From the NCBI GenBank assembly GCA_947396885.1, contig OX377202.1, positions 74,248,643-74,312,642 on the forward strand: 64,000 nucleotides of DNA. Direction: 5' to 3'. Below the pieces are notes generated by a model that had not been told where the DNA came from, did not search any database, and saw only the letters and a program-made list of their open reading frames with translations. This stretch comes from Heligmosomoides polygyrus polygyrus. Its lineage: Eukaryota > Nematoda > Chromadorea > Rhabditida > Heligmosomidae. Below are positions 35,309 through 45,000 of this stretch, piece by piece. The position numbers were made by a program, and so were the translations under genes. Position 1 is the first letter of the stretch; each line of letters starts with the position of its first letter.

Positions 35309-35778
35309 TTGTAATAGGCCCATAAGTAGCCCAGCAGTAGAACTAATAAGCGACAATACCAATTTTAGGAGTAACATGTTATGCCTTCATTGATATGTTT
35401 TTACGACATGCTCAAGAAGACTATCTGCCCTGATTCTCTGTTGGAATTCCCAGTTATTCGTTAGTTATTCCGGTTACGAAGGTTATAATTTTTGATTTTC
35501 TGAGATCAATTATCGTCGAGGTGTGGCCCCGTCAATTTCATTGAAAACTGCTCCAACCTTATGCGTCTTTCTACAGTTCTGATGTGTGACTATAAGGTTT
35601 GCACTTAAGGTTTGCATTCTGAACGTTTTGGCAAGATGCTCTTTACGTCATGAAGGAGAAGCCGGGTGAACCCTTATCAAGAATCTGCCTGGCTGCCTTC
35701 CAAGGTTTTTTCTCTCCAAGAACACCTTCGTGCAGTTCAGTTATTTGTGGTTTAGTTTCAGCCGAGCAGTTTCTGCAG

Positions 35779-35926
35779 GTGGTCTTCCACAGTGACGAGC
35801 GAAGCGCGGATCGAAAACCTTTCCCTCAACCTGTTTCAAAAAAGCCGAATGTTCGCTTCAACGAGTCCGTTAAAACCTTCACGCCTGAAAAACTTCGGCC
35901 TATTACTCCCGCGACCTTGGTATATA
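35779..35926 (+). CDS. Possible internal exon of an unrecognised protein
   Basis: Preceded by TTTCTGCAG and followed by a GTAAGG donor, this 148-nt stretch reads SADRKPFPQPVSKKPNVRFN, then ESVKTFTPEKLRPITPATLV. The composition is protein-like and the frame is open well beyond both ends (35650-36027). The VRF within a basic stretch resembles, but does not exactly fit, protein phosphatase 1 docking sites. No partner exon was found within the neighbouring kilobases. It may be an isolated exon of a gene with long introns, or a chance frame. Confidence 0.3.
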
Positions 35927-36029
35927 GTAAGGGCGACAGCCAACCTTCGGTGTTCAGCAATGCAGCTGCTTGTGGGCTGAAAACCAAAAACACAAAACGT
36001 GTAGGGTACATAAGAAGTAAAACTTAAGT

Positions 36030-37030
36030 CTCCGGCTGCTCGACAAAAAGAGCTGTATTGAAGAACTACCTCGCATGTATGCAGATTTGCTTTTCGAGCT
36101 CTAGTCGAGCGTAAAATTCGACATTTAAGGACTGCGAGACGTCACTTTTTCCATTGAAATTCAAGAGGAATAGCTCGCTATGTGAACCGTTCCATAAATT
36201 CGATTAGGAAAATTGGACAGATTTCATTCTGCTGAAAGCAGCCATGCTTTTGCAGCGTTCACTAGTCTTGGAGTTTCAGCGCAACTGGATAACTACCAGC
36301 AGCATGCGTCTTTAAGCCTCTGTAGACACCAATGGACTGAATAATCTAATTGAATTCGTAAACGCAACATCAAGGTAGCAGATAGGAATAGGTTTTGTAC
36401 AATCCTAGTTTGTAATTGCAGCAATAAGCATGCCTACCAATATAGTTTCTCTCGTGTGCTGAGTGGCTTCTGACCATTAGTAATTTTCGTTTGGACATTC
36501 CTCCAAGTCAATTCTCCTGGTAATTGGATGAAATTTAGCAGTACTCTAACATGGAATGCTGAAAATCTCGGTGCTCCTGTCAAGTTCAAGCAGTTAGGAA
36601 ATCCTGACATGCTCATTTTGCAACGCCTCTATGGAATACGATGACGATATGAAATACGATGTGTTTGGACAACAGTCATCTCCTACCTTTTGTCTGTGGT
36701 CAGGCTTTTCCGGCTCTCGAAACCCTTACCGTCCTCTCACTTCTCGCTCACTCATTCCTATTTGCGCATGTTCAGTCGAAAGAAGATATCTAATTTTGGA
36801 GCAGAGCGCAAGTCGTTCAAAAAGCTTCTTTCCTCCTTCTTCGCCTCGTACCAAATCCTTCATTTACACCTGTAGGAGCCTAAGGTGGTAAGTAGCCGGA
36901 TATGATAGAGAGAAAAATGGTAGAGAATAAATTCCATGTTCGACTGTCATTGAATCTTGGCATGATATTGATCAGTATGAATACCCAAGTGATGTAGCTG
37001 ACGAACCAAGATTAGTACAGATCCTTTATT
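36030..37030. other. No gene recognised
   Basis: Short frames only. No transposon protein, tRNA-like or SINE block was seen until the hammerhead-like motif at 37040. Confidence 0.4.
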
Positions 37031-37039
37031 TCGGCTAAC

Positions 37040-37064
37040 GTTTCGGCGTAACCGCCTTCTTCAG
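37040..37064 (-). other. Hammerhead-ribozyme-like core (best candidate)
   Basis: On the minus strand the sequence is CTGAAGA, then A-GGCG-GTTA-CGCC, then GAAAC. CUGANGA and GAAA are the invariant hammerhead core, and the segment between them folds into a perfect four-pair GGCG/CGCC stem with a GUUA loop, as stem II should. ACGUUAG follows, which could form the very short stem III seen in Penelope-type hammerheads, though the expected U before the cleavage site reads C. Function is inferred, not shown. Confidence 0.45.
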
Positions 37065-37119
37065 AGCCTGGAAGAGTCAAGTGGGTTTGAAAAAGAGAAT
37101 AAATTGCTAATAATAATAT

Positions 37120-37410
37120 AAGCTGTTACAACGATTTTTTGTTGCGATCAAAACTTCTAGCGCCAGGCGGGACTCGAACCCGCACCTCCCTCTGACCGGG
37201 CGGGAATGCTCTACGGCACTACACCACCGGCCCTGTTTGATCGAACGCAACATCCACACCTCGTGGGACCCAGTGGATGTTGCGTTTGATCAAACAGCGC
37301 CGGTGGTGTAATGGCGTAGAGCATTCCAGCCCGGTCAAAGGGAGGTGCGGGTTCGAGTTCCGCCTGGCGCTAGAAGTTTTAATCGCAACAAAACATCGTT
37401 GTAACAGCTT
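37120..37410. repeat. Long palindrome built from two inverted tRNA-like units
   Basis: Left arm 37120-37257 and right arm 37273-37410 are reverse complements with few differences, around a 15-nt spacer. Each arm carries a tRNA-like unit (left, minus strand, about 37159-37234; right, plus strand, 37296-37371) flanked by TTGCGATCAAAAC-type sequence. The element sits 17 bp outside the duplicated target site of the large foldback element. Confidence 0.85.
37296..37371 (+). tRNA. tRNA-like unit (probable tRNA pseudogene/SINE head)
   Basis: AGCGCC at the start pairs with GGCGCT at the end as an acceptor-like stem. GGTGGTGTAATGGCGTAGAG resembles an A box and GGTTCGAGTTCC a B box, and GCGG/CCGC forms a T-arm-like stem. 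The anticodon region folds poorly: CCC/GGG around GGTCAAA lacks the usual U at position 33. It is most likely a tRNA-derived mobile unit rather than a working tRNA gene. A near copy in opposite orientation lies at about 37159-37234. Confidence 0.4.
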
Positions 37411-37426
37411 ACATCCTCGGTACCAG

Positions 37427-39140
37427 CCAATTGAGGGTGAGGGACGTTCTGCCTGAAAGCGGCGCGGGCAAAGGCGCGGGACAGTGCCTGCGGAGCCAAT
37501 TAGCGTCGACTCGCGCAGTGACACCCGCCGCTTCGCGCTCGGCCAGACAGCCCTTGCCGCGGAGGCGATGCTGACCCTGCCAACTACAGGAGCCTGTAGG
37601 TCGACCAGATTCGGTGTGATTACAATCGATGGAGGGATAGGAGGCTCAGACGGCTTGCATTGGAAGTCCAGAATTTAGGATTGATCTGAACCCTACCATT
37701 TTCTATATCAGAATTTCAAGCTCTATCAAATGAGCCACGAAAGAATCTACCCTTACTACAATTTTTTTCAGGCGCTGTTTAACTTTCGTTAAATAACAGT
37801 TTTTATTTATACCAGAATTAACTGCGAGGCATGCTTCCATACTACTGATGTAAACCATACCATCTCCTGTACTAGAATTTCGAGCTCTATCGAATGATCC
37901 AGAAAAGAAACCTGCCTCAAGAACCCTTAAAGCGATTTTTTTCAGGCGTTGTTTATTTTTAGCTAACTATCGTTTTTTATTCACATATATCAGGATTAAA
38001 TGCGAGACTTGCTTCCAGGCTAAAATTGCACGAGGATTCCAATTAGATAGACGAGAGATCTTTTAACAGAAGTTTAAAGCATTAGTTTCAACATTACATC
38101 TCTTCAGCATTTCGTAACTGATTTTTCTATGGAACTTCATATTGCACACATCATATATATCGAGGCTAAGACTGGAAGGTGGTTCATGAAATCTAATGTT
38201 CAAGGAGAATAAATTTCATCACATAATGCTTCAAATTGCTCGTCCAGTCGTTTGTGGCTTCTGTCAGTTTCTTGTCCACGCGTTCCACAGGCAATGTACC
38301 TGCATAGTCAATGTCAACACCATTTAGCGAGATAGGAAACATTGATGAAATGCTTTGAAAAAACTGGAGTACTTCGGTGTTCTTAGGAGGTCCACAGACT
38401 ATCAAATCGAACTCCTCGGGCAATTTCAGACTGTGAACATGCTCTACGCACTGAAGGATCATAATGTTGTTTTCAAAAAGGTTGAGCACTTGGGGTGCTC
38501 TTAGAAGGTCTCTCGTCTATCTAACTATATTTCTCGCACAATTTCAGTCTGGAAGCATGCCTCGCAATCAATTCTGATATAAATAAAAACTGATATTTAA
38601 GGAAAATAAACAACGCCTAGAAGCCGTCTTAAGGGTTTTTAGACAGGACAATTTCTAGCATATTTGACAGAGATCGAAATTCTAGTACAGGAGATGGTAG
38701 AGTTCACATCAATAGCCTGGAAGCATGCCTCGCAGTTAATTCTGGTACAAATAGAAACTGATATTTACCGAAAGTTAACAGCGCCTGAAAAAATGTTGTA
38801 AGGGTAGTTGAGACAAGATCCTTTCCTGGCTCATTCGATAGAATTTGAAATTCTGATATAGAAGATGGTAGGGTTCAGATCAGTCCCATATTCTGGACTG
38901 CCAATGCAAGCCGTCTGAGCCTCCTATCCCTCTATCGATTGTAGTCACACCAAATCTGGTCGACCTACTGGCTCCCGTGGTTGGCTGGGTCAGCATCGCC
39001 TCTGCGGCGAGGGCTGTCTGGCCGAGCGCGAAGCGGCGGGTGTCACTGCGCGAGTCGACGCTAATTGGCTCCGCTGGCACTGTCCCGCGCCTTTGCCCGC
39101 GCCGCTTTCAGGCAGAACGTCCCCCTCCCGCCAATTGAGG
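37427..39140. mobile_element. Foldback, Mutator-like DNA transposon with ~625-bp inverted arms and 10-bp target duplication
   Basis: CCAATTGAGG occurs directly at both sides (37427-37436 and 39131-39140) as a target duplication. Inside are inverted arms (about 37437-38063 and 38502-39130) starting with GAGGG-GACGTTCTGCCTGAAAGC and GC-rich subterminal sequence. Each arm contains two diverged tandem subunits of roughly 200 bp with a TTTTTTTCAGGCG motif. Between the arms is a unique 0.44-kb centre with one minus-strand ORF. Long terminal inverted repeats with a 9-10 bp duplication fit Mutator-like and FB-type foldback elements. No transposase is present, so it is non-autonomous. Confidence 0.82.
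38193..38489 (-). CDS. Cargo ORF in the centre of the foldback element (98 aa, unrecognised)
   Basis: The frame runs from an ATG at 38489 to a stop at 38193 and fills most of the unique centre between the arms. The protein has a balanced composition (LKLPEEFDLIVCGPPKNTEV, then SISSMFPISLNGVDIDYAGT, VERVDKKLTEATNDW), unlike the AT-rich arms, and looks as if it has been under protein-level selection at some time. No domain is recognised and it does not resemble a transposase. It could be a captured host-gene exon, as in Pack-MULEs, a fragment of the element's own gene, or chance. A splice-free single frame favours a retro-copied or exon-internal fragment. Confidence 0.4.
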   Translation of the reverse strand: MLNLFENNIMILQCVEHVHSLKLPEEFDLIVCGPPKNTEVLQFFQSISSMFPISLNGVDIDYAGTLPVERVDKKLTEATNDWTSNLKHYVMKFILLEH

Positions 39141-39214
39141 CTTAAAGAAACTGATTTGAATCATAACAATGATAATAATAATACAATAATAATAAATCTA
39201 ACCATTTAGATAAT

Positions 39215-39485
39215 AAATGACGAAGATGAAGGATGGCGTTTATTAATCCCTTTGCGGAGTGCGCCACGCAATCTGCTTCAACAAGATATCGTGCAGGCAA
39301 TATGAATGTTTGGCGTGTTTGACCTACACAATGTCTCGCTGTGGCCAGCCGATAGACTGACTAAACGGTGATAAGTCTGGTGCTAGTTCACCGACTCCGG
39401 CCGGATAGAAGGCTTGGTTGGCCTGGGAGGGAGATCCATGACCTTCTTGAATCGTAGTGGACATGACGACCTGCGGCTCCTCCGA
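39215..39485 (-). mobile_element. tRNA-derived SINE, reverse orientation
   Basis: Read on the minus strand it shows CCAACCAAGCCTTCTATCC, the middle GGCTGGCCACAGCGAGA, and a 3' block with GTGGCGCACTCCGCAAAGGG ending in ATCCTTCATC. It lies 75 bp outside the right end of the foldback element. Confidence 0.7.
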
Positions 39486-39499
39486 CTGCCCTAGCACGT

Positions 39500-40100
39500 G
39501 CCCAACATACACTTGAGCACTTCAAGTTTTAAATCTTGCTGCTATTCCGTGACCACGAACTTTCGCATGCCATTTTCGCCTAAAGTTATTGTCGTCCTTC
39601 CTTTTTTCTTACCAGTGAATATATATTACTTACCAGAACTCACGATTTCTCCTTTGGAATGTTTATTTTCTATCCCTGTTTTTCCTTATGTGGCGAAATG
39701 GTTTCCGTTTCTCGTTTGTAATGAATATTTTATGACGAACTCATCTGCCTACTTGTCCCTCTTGGTTAAACATTACTCGCTGAGCACTTGTTGAGCTTCG
39801 CTAACTGCCGTCCCAACCGGAATTTGTTGAACAGCGTTGAATTTCTTCGTGTTTCAGATCTGGTTCATTTCCACATAGCATCCTCTGATACGACGCTCAA
39901 GCTGTGTTGTCCTCAGCAAATGATCGCTTGATCCGCAATCTCTGCCGTTGTTCCCCAACAGAACCGACATTTGATGCATTCCATCAATGCCAATGACATC
40001 GTGAAAACCGCCAAGAAGGTGCGCATTTGGCTGGGATTTTTTTAAAGGAGTGTGTTTATTGATTTGTATATCTTTGCTTAAGCCTAAAGCGGCTGTTATA
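39500..40100. other. No gene recognised
   Basis: Open frame at 39498-39794 (plus) encodes a hydrophobic peptide (LPFFLPVNIYYLPELTISPL) with no recognised family. The rest has short frames only. Confidence 0.35.
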
Positions 40101-40121
40101 GAAGATAGAAGGTGTTAGAAG

Positions 40122-40420
40122 GATGTTTGGTTGCGATCAAAACTCTTGCACTAAGCGAGACTCGAACCCTTGCCTTCTTCTTTCCGGGCGGCGATGCCAC
40201 GCTTTACACAACCAGCGCTGCTTCACCAAACGGAGCATTCTCGATATCTTCCTGGGACCGGATTCATCAAATTACTGTAGTAATTTTAACGGAGAACCGT
40301 AAACGAAAGCTCAGATAACGTGGCTTATCGCTCACCATATCGCTTGATAAGCCACGTTATCTGAGCTTTCGTTTACGGTTCTCCGTTAAAGTTACTGCAG
40401 TAACTTTGATGAATCTGACC
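40122..40420. mobile_element. tRNA-like unit followed by a 70-bp-arm palindrome
   Basis: 40122-40215 is related to the 37.1-kb element: GTTGCGATCAAAACT, then a minus-strand tRNA-like unit with GGGTTCGAGTCTCGC as B box. It is followed by an inverted repeat, 40261-40329 with 40346-40415, nearly perfect, with a 16-nt spacer. The palindrome contains CGTAAACGAAAGCTCAGATA and is unrelated in sequence to the tRNA-like part. It may be one compound element or two nested ones. Confidence 0.65.
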
Positions 40421-41427
40421 CCTGGAAGCAATCACCTATCAGCACTCACCTGTGTTTATTGAGATCACTACGCATAGCGAACGTCACTCATTCAGGCGCT
40501 TCTGTCCCATTCGGTGTCGATCCAGAATTATACTCTGGAGGATTGTCAAATTGCCTATCATGCGACGACGAATTCCCTCATGCAGGTAGGATACACGTAT
40601 TGCTCATTTTCTCGTATAATAGCAGAATTGAGTTCAGCCCTGATATTATTCGCTTGGCCCTTCGTATGTTTGCTTCGTTTTTTTCTTTTCTTCTTCATTT
40701 AAGGGTTTTTTACAGGGTTGGGTCGTTTCCTGGTACAACTCCATGCCTTAGAGCACATTACTGTGCATAAATAAATAAATAAACAAACAAATATTAGAGC
40801 TGTTTAGAGCAGTGGGGAATTTCTTGAAATTAAGGCACGTGCTCTCTCGCTGCGCTGCGTCTACAGCACGAAATTCGATTTTCCGACTGACTCAAAAACA
40901 TGGACGCCATAAGCGGGAAGCGCTTTGTATCGTTTTCAGTCCAACTCCATCCAACTAAGTTTTTCACCGATGCCGCGAAATAGAGAACTCCTTTACTTAA
41001 GTTCGAATCCAGGAAGAGTGGCTCGTTGATATATTCTTCGAGGAGGCCCTCTCCGCCTCAATAATATGTTCCCCCCCCCCCCCCAGGAAAGCAGAAGAGG
41101 AGAACAGGAATGGATCAAGGATCGAATTTTGGATTTTAGATGTAACGCCTTCAACTGGAACTGATTAGGTAGGCTCACATAGATCGGTACAGACCTGTCT
41201 GAGATTGCTCACAGTCCACCTCAACAGAATTTGGAACATTAGCATGAAGACCACTATTCTCACAACGAAAGTCGGGTGCCATAGAGGGACTGTGAACTCG
41301 ATTAGAATAAAGTGAACCTTGCATTCCGTAATCTTTTCAATCATTCCATCCTTTCCCAGACGATAGAAGCTGGTTGCGAGAACATTTTCGCCGATGAAAG
41401 TTTGTTACTGCTCCCTTACTTTACTTG

Positions 41428-41643
41428 CTACTGATGAACTGATTCCCGGAGTCCTTTCAATTTATTGATAAGTCTCGAAAAATGGTGCAAAACGGCCTGC
41501 AGAAAAGTCCTCTCGGCACATTCTATATTCGTCATATGTTCGTATCTAGAAGTCAAATTGAGCTGCTCATTAATGTCACAGACCTGGTGTCTCAACTCCA
41601 ACCCAATTCCAAAGCTACACAGGAATACCACCGCTAGCAACAA
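41428..41643 (-). CDS. Possible secreted small protein or first exon, divergent from the chemoreceptor
   Basis: A 71-codon minus-strand frame begins MLLAVVFLCSFGIGLELRHQ, a good signal-peptide-like start, followed by a hydrophilic part with two cysteines (QVCDIN, IECAER) and an N-glycosylation-type NLT, ending in a stop. It lies about 190 bp upstream of the chemoreceptor's first identified exon and on the other strand. The same region could instead hide the missing N-terminal exon of the receptor on the plus strand. No family recognised. Confidence 0.25.
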   Translation of the reverse strand: MLLAVVFLCSFGIGLELRHQVCDINEQLNLTSRYEHMTNIECAERTFLQAVLHHFSRLINKLKGLRESVHQ

Positions 41644-41831
41644 ATATCCACGTCAGCGCAACGGCGTGTACAGCTCCAAATTTAGTGAGAGGGTAGAGAC
41701 TTTTGGTCAAGAATTGTTACAACGCGCACACTTCGCTGATTGCCTTTGACTTTACGCCGTTCTCATAGAACATTGACCCTCAAAGGAAGTGTATGCTCCG
41801 AGGTGTTTAAATTAAGATCGCAGCATTGCAG

Positions 41832-42013
41832 ACGATTCGCTTCGTCCACATTTTCTTCTGCTTCGTCGGCGTCATCTCCTCGTCGCTCTTCATCTTCGTC
41901 CTCATCTCCCGCTCCTCGCAGAATCTCCACGTGAATCTTCGTCTCTCGTTGGCCAGTCTCAGCTTCGCGGCTTGGATTGCGTGCACGCAACTTCTACTTA
42001 TTGCCGTCTACAG
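41832..42013 (+). CDS. Chemoreceptor exon 1 of those found (TM1-TM2)
   Basis: Reads TIRFVHIFFCFVGVISSSLF through LASLSFAAWIACTQLLLIAV. Acceptor ATTGCAG precedes 41832 (an alternative ATCGCAG precedes 41824); donor AG|GTGGGC gives phase 2. An in-frame stop at 41808 and the lack of an ATG show that an upstream exon is missing. Confidence 0.75.
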
Positions 42014-45000
42014 GTGGGCTCAACTAGCGAATTTCGCGTTTGCCTTCGTCATCGAAATCGTCTCAAAACTTTTCAAGCCGTTTCAGGGTGCGTCTAGGCT
42101 GAGAGGCCGGTACAAAATTAGACTACATGGAGGTTTTTTGTTAACAAAAACTCTCGTTCCCGACGGGACGCGAACCCGCATTCCCTGTTTCCTGTCCTAT
42201 AACGTCGGACGGACTCCAGCCTGTCGCCAGAGGTTGATTGCAAAAAACTTTCTTTTAACAGCATCTTTGAAATAATTTGTCCCTCGTATATAAAGAAAGC
42301 GGCGTAAACTGTAGCATGGTGCCCAGTTTTCATCATGGGGTCCAATTTTTCCTCGTTTCGAACAAAAACTCTTTCCAGCTAGCTTTGAAACCGGTTTCTC
42401 TAGATAACACATATCGAGTTCAAAACGTGGTGTTCCTATTGGTGAATACTTACTGTATTCTTTTCCTATTTTTCAACTGTAGTCCCGATACCGCGGCAGG
42501 CTAGTCCATCGAGCGACATTTCTAAGGAAAGCAACGAGCGACAATTAACTTCGTTACGCGAAATCTTTCGAATGGCATCATTGTTCTTTGAAAGCATATA
42601 GTAGAATATAGCCCTTTTTACATAAGAAGTGCAAACAAGACATCACGGAGAGCAACAATTGTTCAATTTTAGAACCGAAACAAAAATTCGAAAATGGGTG
42701 GTAAGGTCGACTCCCTAGTATTTAGCAAGAATTGTCCCCTTTCGTGGCTATATGCAAACTTTAACATATACTGGCAAAGGTGCTTGCGTAGACGGAAATC
42801 AGACGGCCCAGTATTCCTGCCTCCGCCACAAATCGGTAGTTCAGTGGTAGAAAGCCGGCTGGCCCGGCTGCAGCCGACACCAGTTTCCTGGTTCGGACTC
42901 CCTGCCCAGGCCAACGTAGCCCTCCATCCCTCCGGGGTCTTAAAAAAAAGAAATTTTATGAAAATCAATAGTAACGTCACATCAAACGCTATGACTTCTT
43001 TGTTTAATTTCCTTTTTGCGCACTTCAGTAAGTTCGCCATAGAGTGCTCAATTTCGTGCTCTTTAGACGAAGAAAACCGCTATAGATTTAATGACAAGTG
43101 GATCTATGTAGCTTAAACAGCTTCGAGAAGGCATTCGTCGAACCCTTCTAGCCTGCAAAATAAATGAAAGCGCAAGGATTGGGACTAATCAACGGCTTAT
43201 TGGGATGTATCAGACACTCTGTTTCAGCGGGCTAACAAGGATGTGCTTTGAGTGCGTATTTGGCCATTCGACAACGTGTGTGGTGGCTAGTCAAACAACA
43301 AAAAAGTGGCTTAACCTTACCTTAACGACGTGTACAATGCTGCTCATCCGTAAGGATGGAAACAGTCGATCATACATGGATCTGCTCGAATGCTCCGGCT
43401 CCTTCCTCCAACCGCATGCCAACCACTTCTGAATTTGCAAAATGCTCCACCCAATCACTTGGACATAGCCCCACGCCACCATTCTTACTGCGGAGAGATA
43501 CTACACGACCGTGGAACTTTAAGATGAGATGCATATCACGGGGCTCGGTACTCGAACGTTGATTCAAAATATGTCTTCCGTTTCTGCTGTGCGCATCTGT
43601 GAACGGAGATATGGACAATTTTCAGCATGGCTTCGCGCTCAAGTAGACTGGAAACTGCGTTGCCGGCAGAGCATTGGTGGCTCAGGTGGCAGAGGGGTGT
43701 CTAGGTGAGGCTTATGGTTCGGCTCCCCTGTGATGGCAGGGTTTTTGCACTTTCTACAAAAGATCTACCACGATGAACCAAAGCTCTCTATGTCAAATGG
43801 CGAATTTTGGACGAAATCGAATACGACCACTCATACTTACATATGGGTGATCAGTGCCTTAAATAACCCCCTGGGCGAAATTTCTTTCGATACACGGGGT
43901 CGGTAAAGACAATACTGCCGACTTATCTTCCATACTATGTTTTCACGAGCTGTTGCGTTGGCGTACCTTTTGGAGAAGTTCGGTCCTTCCGATACTTCAC
44001 GGGTTCCTACGAGGAAAGAGAAGGAGATGACCAGCAGCTTCGCATCCATCGTGGCAGATCTTTTTTTAGGAAATGCAAAAGCTCTGCATGACAGGGAAGT
44101 CTAACCATAAACCTCACCGCGATCCCCTCTGCCACCTGAGCCACCAAAGCTCGGCCGCCAACGCAGTTTTCATGCTACTTGAGCTCGGAGCCATGCTGAA
44201 AATGGTCCATAACTCCGTTCCACATATTCGGAACCAGTATTTGAAGCCGCATCCCGTGATATGTATCTCATCTCAAAGTCCCATGGCCGCCTCGCATACT
44301 TCCCTTGTTAGTAAAACTTGTTCGCTTTGGCTCTGATTCCCTTATTTTGGCTTTCAGCTTGGTGAAGACGTTAACGGAGGACAACGCTTGCAATTCTTTG
44401 TACGAAGCGAAATGGTGCGCAATTGCGAGGTCAGTCCGCATCTTCGCCGTCAGCGCTGATTCGTGAGCGGCTAGCGTTTCAGATTTCCAGTCGTCTTGTC
44501 CATCTACGCGACGTTATGCGGAATCCTCGTGCTGGCCGTTGAGCGCACCATTGCGACACTAAAGTATAAAACCTACGAGGTCCACGGATCGAGAATCGTC
44601 GCTGTCATCCTCGTATCAGCGCAGGTGGGAATCCGGTTGTGCACTTGAAAATCCACTTTCTGTTTAGTCTTCTTAACAGTCGCATTGAATTGATCCACAG
44701 TTGGAGCCGTGTACTAAAAATGAGACAAGGGAGCAGCATGCTAGTGCTCACCGTTGCAGTGCATTACGATAGAGGTGAGGTGATAAATGTGCAATACAGT
44801 GGCCATTGCTGGACCATTCGATGAGTGGTCCAGCACCTGCAGGGTGTACCTTTGCAATTAACCTCAAGCGGCAACTCACAGTTATTGCTAGGCCTTGTCC
44901 TTCCCAGGAAAGTCTGAAGCTCTTTGATCCCATGAAGCACGGATGTAATTCCTCGCATTCTGTTTCCATTGAATATGTATAGTTGAGGTAGCTTGAAGAT

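Noticed and set aside
37296..37371. Functional tRNA gene
   Set aside because: The acceptor and T arms are plausible but the anticodon arm is poor and U33 is missing, and the unit is part of a palindrome; listed as tRNA-like only.
44807..44832. Short CTGGACCA...TGGTCCAG hairpin in chemoreceptor intron 3
   Set aside because: An 8-bp stem is expected by chance in a window of this size.
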